From contig JAEYAG010000083.1 in the NCBI GenBank assembly GCA_023451265.1, forward strand, positions 1 through 8,574: 8,574 nt of DNA, read 5' to 3'. A program made the translations under genes and the position numbers. Below the pieces are notes generated by a model. It saw only the letters and a list, made by a program, of their open reading frames with translations. It did no database searches and was not told the origin of the DNA. The DNA is from Actinomycetes bacterium. GTDB lineage: Bacteria > Actinomycetota > Actinomycetes > Actinomycetales > Microbacteriaceae. Of the stretch, positions 1 through 5,842 are shown piece after piece (within the stretch, counting starts at the first letter, position 1; every line of letters begins with the position of its first letter).

Positions 1-1
1 C

Positions 2-925
2 TTGCACTTCAAGACTTCGCATTGCCTGAACGGAATAGTCGGACTTCCAGTGCAATACATCCTGAAGCAGACAGTCGAAGGCGTGATTGAATCACAACGC
101 TTCCTGAACAACCTATATAAAAATGGATTGACAGCAAAAGCGGTGCTGGAATACACAGGCGAACTGAATGAAGATGCAGCCACAAAGCTACGACAGACTT
201 TCGAACGCTTCGGAGCAGGAAGCCAGAACACAGGCAAGATTCTTCCTGTGCCGCTGGGGATGAAGCTGACACCGCTGGACATTAAGCTGACAGATTCACA
301 GTTTGTTGAGTTGAAAAAGTATTCAGCACTTCAGATCGCAGCAGCGTTCGGAATTAAACCGAACCAGATCAACGATTATGAAAAATCATCATACAGCAAT
401 TCAGAAATGCAGCAGCTGTCATTCTATGTGGACACGATGCTTTTTGTGCTGAAGCAGTACGAAGAAGAAGTGAACTACAAGCTATTATCGGATGACGAAG
501 TGGAAGAAGGGTTGTACTTCAAAATGAATGAAAAAGTGCTGCTTCGTACCGACAGCAAAACACAAATGGAAATCCTGAAAGAAGGAATCAACAACGGCAT
601 CGAAACAGTAAACGAAGCAAGAAGAAAACTTGATTTGATGGATATGGAAGGCGGCGACACATTGATTGTCAATGGAACGTATGTGCCACTGACGAAAGTC
701 GGGGCGGCGTATGACAAAGCTGAAGAACAGGACACTGAAGAAGACAGCGATCCTGACAATCCTATAAATGAGCCAAACACAGAAGGCGGCGAAAATACGG
801 ATCAGGATGAACAGGAGCAGGAAACAGCCGAAACGAATGAACCTGACACCGATCAGGAAGGAGGGGAAGAAGATGGCGAAGAAAATGAACTTCACAAGAA
901 GAAATCGAGCGAAAAGAACGATTGA
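2..925 (+). CDS. Phage portal protein, HK97 family (5' partial)
   Basis: The portal forms the dodecameric ring at one capsid vertex, through which DNA is packaged and ejected and to which the connector and tail attach. The frame is open at the left edge, and the first visible residues (LHFK, then LNGIVGLPV) look like the interior of an HK97-type portal, so the true start lies upstream and the TTG at position 2 is not a start. About 307 codons remain, roughly the C-terminal three quarters. Family-like stretches include GVIESQRFLNN (27-37), LPVPLGMKLTPLDI (81-94), the segment ALQIAAAFGIKPNQIND (109-125) and VNEARRKLDL (203-212). From about residue 239 the protein becomes an acidic, Glu/Asp/Gln-rich tail followed by a short basic end (HKKKSSEK). 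The next gene, the protease, starts inside this tail, 53 nt before the stop. Family assignment is by recognition of sequence and gene order. Confidence 0.93.
   Translation: MHFKTSHCLNGIVGLPVQYILKQTVEGVIESQRFLNNLYKNGLTAKAVLEYTGELNEDAATKLRQTFERFGAGSQNTGKILPVPLGMKLTPLDIKLTDSQFVELKKYSALQIAAAFGIKPNQINDYEKSSYSNSEMQQLSFYVDTMLFVLKQYEEEVNYKLLSDDEVEEGLYFKMNEKVLLRTDSKTQMEILKEGINNGIETVNEARRKLDLMDMEGGDTLIVNGTYVPLTKVGAAYDKAEEQDTEEDSDPDNPINEPNTEGGENTDQDEQEQETAETNEPDTDQEGGEEDGEENELHKKKSSEKND
858..866 (+). promoter_or_regulatory. Ribosome binding site that sets the protease start
   Basis: The sequence AAGGAGGGG lies 6 nt upstream of the ATG at 873, inside the portal coding region. The earlier in-frame ATG at 768 has no such site, so 873 is preferred. 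The site is spelled by the Gln-Glu-Gly-Gly-Glu part of the acidic portal tail. Confidence 0.8.
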
Positions 926-1655
926 AAATGTCGGCTTCATGCAGATAAAAGACGCGGCAGCAGGCGGCGTTGAACTGTACATCTACGGCGACATTGTATC
1001 TTCAGAGTGGGACAAGTGGACACCAGAAGACACCTGTCCACAGGACATCACAGACTTTCTGAACGGCATTGACAACAATGCAGAACTGACAGTGTACATA
1101 AACAGCTGCGGCGGCGATGTGTTCGCAGGAATCGGCATATACAACATACTGAAACGCCACAAAGGACACATCACAGGCATTGTGGACGGAATTGCAGCGT
1201 CAATCGCGTCCGTGATCCTTATGGCGTGCGATGACATCGTTGTGTCGACAGGCGCACAGATTATGATTCACAAGCCGCTGACTATGGCGTGGGGCAATGC
1301 AGACGACTTCACGGCAGTTATAAACCAGCTTGACAGCTGTCAGCAGATGATCACAGACATCTACATGACAAAAGCAAAGGAAGGCGTGACAGCAGATCAG
1401 TTTGAAGAACTGATCAACGCAGAAACATGGATGTCAGAAAGCGAAGCATCGGAGTGTCGCGCTTCAGATTATTTCAACATAAAAGTTGATGAATCGGCGG
1501 CAGCAGTCGCAGCGTGCGTCAGCTACATGATGGACAGATTCAAACATGCGCCAGCGGACATGAAGACCGAAACAGCTGAAGACATCGAAGCAAGACAGCA
1601 ACAGGCAGACGAAACAGAAGAAATTCTGGGCGATCTGTACATGTATGGAATTTAA
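873..1655 (+). CDS. ClpP-like prohead maturation protease
   Basis: This 260-residue serine protease of the ClpP/crotonase fold should cut the delta domain from the capsid protein encoded immediately downstream, allowing prohead maturation. Visible features, numbered from ATG 873, are the ClpP-type strand motif INSCGGDVFAG (76-86, with Cys where Pro is common), the nucleophile motif GIAAS with Ser110, His133 in IMIHKPL, and a probable third residue Asp199 in ECRASD. After residue 200 comes an Ala-rich and then Glu/Gln-rich tail. Upstream in-frame codons back to 768 would add 35 basic residues that merely read the portal tail out of frame, and they lack a ribosome binding site. The gene overlaps the portal by 53 nt and ends 18 nt before the capsid gene. 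The closing of the triad by Asp199 is inferred from position only. Confidence 0.93.
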   Translation: MAKKMNFTRRNRAKRTIENVGFMQIKDAAAGGVELYIYGDIVSSEWDKWTPEDTCPQDITDFLNGIDNNAELTVYINSCGGDVFAGIGIYNILKRHKGHITGIVDGIAASIASVILMACDDIVVSTGAQIMIHKPLTMAWGNADDFTAVINQLDSCQQMITDIYMTKAKEGVTADQFEELINAETWMSESEASECRASDYFNIKVDESAAAVAACVSYMMDRFKHAPADMKTETAEDIEARQQQADETEEILGDLYMYGI

Positions 1656-1673
1656 GAAAACGGAGGAAAAACA

Positions 1674-2882
1674 ATGAGCAAAGAAGCAAGAGCGTTACTG
1701 AAGAAAATCAATGACAAGAAGAACGCGATCAAAGCCCTTGTGAATGAGGGAAAGACAAAGGAAGCGAAGGAAGCGAAAGCAGAACTTGTGGACATGCAGG
1801 ATCGTTTCAACATCCTTATGGACTTAGAGGATGACGAGGACGAGGACATCAAAGACCAGATTGACAAGGACGAAGCAAAAAAGGCTGAAGGCAAGGACAA
1901 AGCACCTTCAAAGAAAGACATCGCGCGCGCGTTTGTCAATCGTATTGTCTGCGGAATGCGCAAGACAAAACTGAATGAAAAGGATCAGAAGATCATGGAC
2001 GCAATGTCAGAGAAGTCAGACGAAGACGGCGGATTCACTGTACCACAGGACATTCAGACGGACATCCATGAGTTAAGAAGAACAGACGATGACCTTGAAC
2101 AGTATGTCAATGTTGAGCCTGTCAGCACATTGTCAGGAAGCAGAGTGTTTGAAGTCGATGCAGATTCGACACCATGGGACGATGTTGACGAAGGCGAAGA
2201 GTTCGGAGAGGAAGAAACGCCGAAGTTAAAACAGATCAAGTACAAGATCAAGAAAAAGGGCGGCATCTTAAAAGTTACAAGGGAACTCTTGCAGGACACA
2301 GCAGAAAATATTCTGGGCTTCCTGAATAAGTGGATCGCGAAGAAGTCAAGAGCCACAAGAAACGCTGCAATTTTGAAGAAACTTGCAGAAATCACAACAG
2401 GAAAAGAAGTGGCAATCAGCGGATATGACGACTTGAAGGATGTCTTCAATGTGACACTTGATCCAGCGATTGCATCTTCTTCAATCGTTCTGACAAACCA
2501 GTCAGGCTTCAACTACCTTGACAAGATCAAGGACGAGCGTGGCGACTACATTTTGCAGCATGATGTGACAGACAAGTCAAAGATGCTTCTTTTCGGTGTA
2601 TATCCGATCAAGAAAGTCAGCAACAAAGTGTTGAAGAATGTGGAAGTTAAGTCAGACGGAAGCGACGTGTCAGCGTACAAGTACCCGATTTACATGGGCG
2701 ACTTAAAAGAAGCAATCACTTTGTTTGACCGAGAGAAGATCAGCATCGAACTTTCAACCGAAGCTGGCGACTTATGGGCGAAAGACCAGACAGGAATCAA
2801 GGTGCGTGACAGATTCGATGTGCAGGCATTCGATGAAGAAGCAGTCATCAAGGGAGAAATCACAGTTCAGGTTGCTGGCTAA
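1674..2882 (+). CDS. Major capsid protein, HK97 fold, with N-terminal delta domain
   Basis: This 402-residue protein is the capsid shell subunit. Residues 1-50 are a charged, helix-forming segment (LLKKIN, KEAKEAKAELVDMQDRF) followed by an acidic run (51-70), which matches the delta/scaffold domain of HK97 gp5-like precursors. The mature shell domain should begin near 105-120, just before DEDGGFTVPQDIQT (116-129), a typical opening of Firmicutes HK97-type capsid proteins. An acidic E-loop-like segment (about 164-186) is followed by a basic strand (187-200). The C-terminal part ends with the family-like pattern RDRFDVQAFDEEAVIKG (378-394). GGAGG at 1662-1666 lies 7 nt before the ATG. The protease encoded just upstream is the expected partner; the exact cleavage site cannot be read from sequence alone. 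Confidence 0.95.
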   Translation: MSKEARALLKKINDKKNAIKALVNEGKTKEAKEAKAELVDMQDRFNILMDLEDDEDEDIKDQIDKDEAKKAEGKDKAPSKKDIARAFVNRIVCGMRKTKLNEKDQKIMDAMSEKSDEDGGFTVPQDIQTDIHELRRTDDDLEQYVNVEPVSTLSGSRVFEVDADSTPWDDVDEGEEFGEEETPKLKQIKYKIKKKGGILKVTRELLQDTAENILGFLNKWIAKKSRATRNAAILKKLAEITTGKEVAISGYDDLKDVFNVTLDPAIASSSIVLTNQSGFNYLDKIKDERGDYILQHDVTDKSKMLLFGVYPIKKVSNKVLKNVEVKSDGSDVSAYKYPIYMGDLKEAITLFDREKISIELSTEAGDLWAKDQTGIKVRDRFDVQAFDEEAVIKGEITVQVAG

Positions 2883-2900
2883 TGGCAACAGGCTTCAGGA

Positions 2901-2907
2901 AGGGAGG
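2901..2907 (+). promoter_or_regulatory. Ribosome binding site that sets the connector start
   Basis: AGGGAGG lies 7 nt before the ATG at 2915. A competing ATG at 2882 overlaps the capsid stop (TAATG) and would place this site inside the coding region, adding 11 residues (MATGFRKGGKD). The clear site favours 2915, but coupled initiation at 2882 is not excluded. Confidence 0.7.
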
Positions 2908-2914
2908 AAAAGAC

Positions 2915-3178
2915 ATGGAACTGGAAGAGCTGAAGGCATATTGTCGCATTGACTATGACGATGACGATGAAGTGATCAAGCTGATTTATGCAGCAGTGCT
3001 GGAAGAAATGACAGACCTGATAAAAGACTTCAATCCTGAAGCACTCACGAACCGCCAGAAGTTGTTGATCTGCATGTATGTCAAAGAAGCCTACGACAAC
3101 AGGGACAGAACAGCACCGACAGACGACAAAGTCAGATTCGCGGTGCAGTCAATGATGTTGAAAGAAAGGTTGAAGTGA
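2915..3178 (+). CDS. Head-tail connector protein, gp6-like
   Basis: This 87-residue, mostly helical protein looks like the HK97 gp6 / SPP1 gp15-type adaptor that forms a ring under the portal at the end of DNA packaging. The opening MELEELKAYCRIDYDDDDEV (1-20) is the characteristic start of this family in Firmicutes phages: LEELKxYCRID, then an acidic turn, then a helix (IKLIYAAVLEEMTDLI, 21-36). A second helix pair (LTNRQKLLICMYVKEAYDNR) carries the usual tyrosine-containing stretch. It follows the capsid gene by 32 nt and is separated by one base from the next gene, fitting its place in the head-completion set. The start at 2915 is chosen for its AGGGAGG site; the alternative is 2882. Confidence 0.88.
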   Translation: MELEELKAYCRIDYDDDDEVIKLIYAAVLEEMTDLIKDFNPEALTNRQKLLICMYVKEAYDNRDRTAPTDDKVRFAVQSMMLKERLK

Positions 3179-3179
3179 T

Positions 3180-3506
3180 ATGTCAAGCGCGAAGGTCAAA
3201 ATATACAAATATCAGTACACGAAAGTTGACGGAAGGCGTGTGGAAGCAGAACCGATCTTGTATCACGAATGCTGGTGCGAGATCGGCAGCCTTTACGGAA
3301 AAGAACTGTACAAGGCAATAGAAATCAGGCTGGAAGACACGATTGTGTTTGACAAGGTCAGGTATTGCAAAAAGGTCAAAGAGATAGCGGCACACCTGAA
3401 GGACTACTTCGTGGAGTACGAAGGCGAAAAGTACAACATATTTGCAAGGGACTTCAGGCAGAATGACAAGCAATATGTACAGCTGAAAGCGAACCGCGTC
3501 ACATAA
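3180..3506 (+). CDS. Phage head-tail adaptor / head closure protein
   Basis: This 108-residue, strand-rich small protein resembles the SPP1 gp16 / HK97 gp9-type head-tail adaptor (stopper), which seals the portal channel and forms the docking face for the tail. The pattern seen is an N-terminal strand, then EPILYHECWCEIGSLYGKEL (24-43), the conserved-type core of the family (a Trp in a C-W-x-E strand followed by G-x-E-L/Y), then a long strand IRLEDTIVFDKVRY (49-62), and a C-terminal KDYFVEYEGEKYNIFA (74-89), where the Y-x-G-x-x-Y-x-I element is typical. The ATG begins one base after the connector stop. A GAAAGG at 3164-3169, 10 nt upstream, may serve as ribosome binding site, and translational coupling is likely. 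Function is inferred from family resemblance and position. Confidence 0.82.
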   Translation: MSSAKVKIYKYQYTKVDGRRVEAEPILYHECWCEIGSLYGKELYKAIEIRLEDTIVFDKVRYCKKVKEIAAHLKDYFVEYEGEKYNIFARDFRQNDKQYVQLKANRVT

Positions 3507-3507
3507 A

Positions 3508-3526
3508 TGTGTCAGATTCTGACACA
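3508..3526. repeat. Perfect 9-bp inverted repeat between head and tail genes
   Basis: TGTGTCAGA (3508-3516) and TCTGACACA (3518-3526) are exact reverse complements around a single T. As RNA this folds into an 8-bp stem with an ATT loop, starting 1 nt after the adaptor stop codon and abutting the GGGAAGG ribosome binding site (3527-3533) of the gp10-family gene. There is no following T-run, so it does not look like an intrinsic terminator. It fills most of the 34-nt gap. It could be a processing or stability hairpin, a modulator of gp10 translation, or a protein-binding site; the sequence does not decide among these. Confidence 0.75.
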
Positions 3527-3540
3527 GGGAAGGAAACAGC

Positions 3541-3972
3541 ATGAAAGTGACTTTTGAATTTGAAGGACTGAAAGAACTTCAAAACAAACTGGAAACACTT
3601 GCAAGCGATTCGGAAATCAGAAAAACAAACAAGCAGATATTCCAGCGTTCTGTTGATTATACCGAACCACGAATGAAGGCAGTTATGGCAAGGTCGGCAG
3701 ACAATTCAAAGTCAGGAAAGAAGGGATACAGACCTTCTGGACATGCTGCGGATAATATCCCCACGAAAGTGACAACAAAGGGCGGCGAAGTCGGCTGGAC
3801 ACTTCTGGGCGATGCAGAAAACTGGTTTTACATGAAGTTTGTGGAATGGGGGACAACGAAACAGCCCCCACAAGACTTCCTTTACAACACAATGGAAGAA
3901 TGCCGCGGACAGTGGGACACGATAGCAGATCAGGAATATCAGAAGTTATTGAATGAAAAGCTGGGAGGATGA
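3541..3972 (+). CDS. HK97 gp10-family head-tail joining / tail completion protein
   Basis: This 143-residue protein matches the HK97 gp10-like family, found between the head adaptor and the tail terminator in many siphoviruses and thought to act in head-tail joining or tail completion. The N-terminal strand and helix (VTFEFEGLKELQNKLETL, 3-20) are typical, as is the segment FYMKFVEWGTTKQPPQDFL (96-114), the family's hallmark (K-F-x-E-x-G-T, then a proline-containing P-x-x-F-L). A helix from about 116 to 139 ends the protein. The linker around 52-72 is polar and probably flexible. GGGAAGG at 3527-3533, next to the inverted repeat, is the ribosome binding site. The final Gly-Gly codons also carry the GGGAGG site of the next gene. 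Confidence 0.88.
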   Translation: MKVTFEFEGLKELQNKLETLASDSEIRKTNKQIFQRSVDYTEPRMKAVMARSADNSKSGKKGYRPSGHAADNIPTKVTTKGGEVGWTLLGDAENWFYMKFVEWGTTKQPPQDFLYNTMEECRGQWDTIADQEYQKLLNEKLGG

Positions 3973-3975
3973 CAC

Positions 3976-4338
3976 ATGGACATTGTGAAGAAGACACTGG
4001 ATGCGCTTGAAGTGCTGGAAGCAGAAGGAATCACAGTGCAGCAGGGCTGGTATGACGCAGACATCAAGGGACTGCATGTGACTGTGTGGAATCTGGGGGA
4101 CTACGGCGGCGAACATTCGGACGATGACGAAGAAGTCGAGATTGCAGCAGTGCAAGTGTGCATCTGGTCAAGTACAGATCAAATCAGGTTAAAAAAGAGA
4201 ATCAGGCGACTTATGAAAAAGGCAGGATTCGCATTCATGGGCGCAAATGACAATCTTGAAACAGATACAAAAATATTTATGAATGCCGCAAGATTCATGG
4301 CGGCAGAAGAAGCAGAACAGGAGGACGAAGAAGAATGA
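3976..4338 (+). CDS. Putative tail terminator / tail completion protein
   Basis: This 120-residue protein lies just before the major tail protein, the usual place of the tail terminator that caps the finished tail tube and docks on the head. Visible pattern: N-terminal helix (IVKKTLDALEVLEAEG), a strand (LHVTVWNL), an acidic loop (49-54), a strand AAVQVCIWS (57-65), a basic helix DQIRLKKRIRRLMKKAGF (68-85) and the segment NDNLETDTKIFMNAARF (91-107). The order strand, basic helix, then E-x-D-T-x-I-x-x-x-A-x-R-F is what I associate with Firmicutes terminator-like proteins. The end is very acidic (EEAEQEDEEE) and its codons contain the AGGAGG site of the next gene. GGGAGG at 3963-3968 lies 7 nt before the ATG. 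The role is inferred from context and general resemblance more than from a diagnostic motif. Confidence 0.7.
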   Translation: MDIVKKTLDALEVLEAEGITVQQGWYDADIKGLHVTVWNLGDYGGEHSDDDEEVEIAAVQVCIWSSTDQIRLKKRIRRLMKKAGFAFMGANDNLETDTKIFMNAARFMAAEEAEQEDEEE

Positions 4339-4946
4339 GTGAAGCAGGAAAGCAGATCATCAGATCAAGAACAAAGTCGTTTCGTGACATTTATGTCGCA
4401 CCAGTAACACAGAACGATGCGACAGCATACGCAGCAGGCACACCAGTCAAACTTGCGCGTGCTATTTCAGGAAAAGTGTCTGATAAATTCAGCGTTGAAA
4501 AGATTTACAGCGATGATGGAGTGGAGGACACAGTTGAAACCTACGAAGGAACAGACGTGGAGTTTGAAGTCAATTCGCTTGCACCGCAGGACAAAGCAAT
4601 GTTGTTCGGTCATTTATACAAGAATGGCTGGCTTGTGAAAAACAAGGACGACAAAGCACCTGAAGTCGCTGTCGGATATAGAGCAAAGAAGCTGAATGGC
4701 AAGTATGAATTTGTATGGCTTTATGTCGGAACATTCGGTCAGGGATATGACGACAACTATCAGACACAGGAAGACAAGGTCACAACACAGACAGCAACGC
4801 TGAAGGGCAGTTTCTACGAACGCGCATGTGATGGAAACTTTGAAACACAGGTTGACGAAAGCAACCTTCTGACAGAACACACGGACGCAGCAGCAGCAAT
4901 CAAAAACTGGTTCGGAAAGGTACAAGAGCCAACAGAAGCGGCGTAA
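4335..4946 (+). CDS. Major tail protein, phi13 family
   Basis: This 203-residue protein is the tail tube subunit. It shows the pattern of the phi13-type major tail proteins: an early DIYVAPVTQND (18-28), the acidic strand-turn IYSDDGVEDTVETYEG (57-72), then VEFEVNSLAPQDKAMLFGH (75-93), a VAVGYRAKKLNGKYEFVWLY strand pair (111-130), and the C-terminal TLKGSFYERACDGNF (155-169). Together these suggest the single-domain tail tube fold, which stacks as hexamers around the tape measure. The gene overlaps the terminator gene by 4 nt (ATGA), with AGGAGG at 4319-4324, 10 nt upstream. It ends in a short Ala/Glu tail, with no added immunoglobulin-like domain. The tail chaperone pair and the tape measure follow, as expected. 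Confidence 0.92.
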   Translation: MSEAGKQIIRSRTKSFRDIYVAPVTQNDATAYAAGTPVKLARAISGKVSDKFSVEKIYSDDGVEDTVETYEGTDVEFEVNSLAPQDKAMLFGHLYKNGWLVKNKDDKAPEVAVGYRAKKLNGKYEFVWLYVGTFGQGYDDNYQTQEDKVTTQTATLKGSFYERACDGNFETQVDESNLLTEHTDAAAAIKNWFGKVQEPTEAA

Positions 4947-4970
4947 AAGAACAATAGGAGGGCAAACACA

Positions 4971-5300
4971 ATGAAAAGAAAGTTAATTATAAACGGCAAA
5001 GAATATGAAATGCCAAAGATGGACGTTGACACCTATATGGAATATTTGGAGGTTAGGGACGACATCATGGGAACTGAAAAGAAAAGCGGACTTTACACCG
5101 CAGAACAGTTCCGAAAGATGCTGGACTGCATTTGCATGGTTTACGGCAACCAGTTCACTGTTGACGAGTTGAAGGACAAGGAAACAGGACTGGGAGTTGC
5201 AGCAATCATCATGGAATTTGCACTGATCGAAGAATCGCTGGGCGATGAAGTCAACGGAAAGGTTGAGAAGCTACAAAAAAATTTTACAAGTGGCAAATAA
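4971..5300 (+). CDS. Tail assembly chaperone, gpG-like (zero-frame product)
   Basis: This 109-residue protein sits between the major tail protein and the tape measure, where siphoviruses encode the chaperone that coats the tape measure and recruits tail tube subunits during assembly. It opens with a short strand (KLIINGKEYEMP, 4-15), then helices (DVDTYMEYLEVRDDI, 18-32; TAEQFRKMLDCICMVYGNQF, 43-62), and ends QKNFTSGK. AGGAGGG at 4956-4962 lies 8 nt before the ATG. The last codons contain the run CAA AAA AAT TTT, which holds two overlapping -1 slippery heptamers. A second open frame, shifted by -1, continues without a stop to 5824. By analogy with lambda G/GT, this short form would be the majority product. 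The call rests on position, size and the frameshift signal more than on strong motif identity. Confidence 0.85.
   Translation: MKRKLIINGKEYEMPKMDVDTYMEYLEVRDDIMGTEKKSGLYTAEQFRKMLDCICMVYGNQFTVDELKDKETGLGVAAIIMEFALIEESLGDEVNGKVEKLQKNFTSGK
5276..5285 (+). promoter_or_regulatory. Programmed -1 ribosomal frameshift site
   Basis: In the reading frame of the chaperone the sequence is C-AA, AAA, AAT, TTT. This contains A-AAA-AAT (5276-5282) and A-AAT-TTT (5279-5285), both of the X-XXY-YYZ type. Slippage at either gives the same peptide junction, QKNF then YKWQ. The zero frame stops 15 nt downstream (TAA, 5298-5300), while the -1 frame is open for 179 more residues. Placement in the gene before the tape measure is the classical location of this event in tailed phages. 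Confidence 0.85.
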
Positions 5301-5824
5301 TACCCGAACTGACGCTGACGTGCAATGAAAAAGAATATATATGCGCGTCAGTATCGGTTGAAAAGTACAGAGCATATACAGAACTTATGGAAAAGAACAA
5401 CGGCGATGATGTTGCATCTGCGTTTCAATTCAATGCAGCAATTATGAAAATGATATTCGGCATATCTGAAAGGGAAGTGCTGAAGGCAGATGTCGCAGAA
5501 CAGCTGGCAACAGCAAAGATGGTTCATTTTGTGATGCAGGACATCATCACACCGAAGTTCCTTGAATTAAACCCAAACAGACCAGATGAAGTCGAACAGG
5601 AGAAGTCAGCATTCGATGATTATGACGAAGAAAACGGCTACAACGAAGCTGAAAAGCAGCTGGACGATGAAAACATCTGGAAAGTGTGCCGCGACAATGT
5701 GGACAGGGTTGTAAAGCTGTGTATAAAAGGGCTGAACGATTCACTTTCAAATGTTATGAAGTCGGATATTATGAGCCTTTTGGATCATGTGGCGTTCGAG
5801 ATCAAGACCATCAACGAAAAGTGA
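5285..5824 (+). CDS. Tail assembly chaperone, -1 frame extension (T half of a G-T fusion)
   Basis: This frame is read only after a -1 shift at 5276-5285 and gives a joined product (4971-5285, then 5285-5824) of 284 residues: 105 from the first frame and 179 from this one. The first in-frame ATG, at 5387, has no ribosome binding site (the preceding bases are AGAGCATATACAGAACTT). The 34 codons between the slip site and 5387 are also open and protein-like, so independent translation is unlikely. Visible elements are a strand LTLTCNEKEYICA, a helix SVEKYRAYTELMEKNNGDD, a helix around FQFNAAIMKMIFG, an acidic Tyr/Glu/Asp-rich linker (DDYDEENGYNEAEKQLDDEN) and a C-terminal helical part ending FEIKTINEK. 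The T part of such fusions is thought to contact the tail tube protein while the G part binds the tape measure. The stop is 18 nt before the tape measure start. Confidence 0.82.
   Translation, partial: YKWQIIPELTLTCNEKEYICASVSVEKYRAYTELMEKNNGDDVASAFQFNAAIMKMIFGISEREVLKADVAEQLATAKMVHFVMQDIITPKFLELNPNRPDEVEQEKSAFDDYDEENGYNEAEKQLDDENIWKVCRDNVDRVVKLCIKGLNDSLSNVMKSDIMSLLDHVAFEIKTINEK
5315..5351 (+). other. Possible RNA stem-loop downstream of the slip site
   Basis: CTGACGTGCA (5315-5324) can pair with TGCGCGTCAG (5342-5351) in a 10-bp stem with one G-U pair and a 17-nt loop. A shorter alternative pairs CTGACGC (5309-5315) with GCGTCAG (5345-5351). The stem begins 23-29 nt after the slippery run, farther than the 5-9 nt usual for a stimulatory element, so a role in frameshifting is only a possibility. 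Confidence 0.4.
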
Positions 5825-5842
5825 TGAAAGGAACGTGCATAT

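Noticed and set aside
768..872. Upstream extension of the protease to the ATG at 768
   Set aside because: There is no ribosome binding site, and the added 35 very basic residues are the portal acidic tail read in another frame; the ATG at 873 has AAGGAGGGG at good spacing.
485..982. Minus-strand open frames opposite the portal and protease
   Set aside because: They are antisense to supported genes, lack ribosome binding sites, and their Phe/Ser/Ile/Cys-rich content is typical of shadow frames.
2882..2914. Connector start at ATG 2882 (TAATG overlap with the capsid stop)
   Set aside because: Possible by coupling, but AGGGAGG at 2901-2907 points to 2915 and the known family begins near MELEELKAYC.
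3508..3526. Intrinsic transcription terminator
   Set aside because: The hairpin has no following T-run and leads straight into a ribosome binding site and a gene of the same module.
5387..5824. Independent gene starting at ATG 5387
   Set aside because: No ribosome binding site precedes it, the frame is open and protein-like back to the slip site, and the position matches a G-T frameshift fusion.
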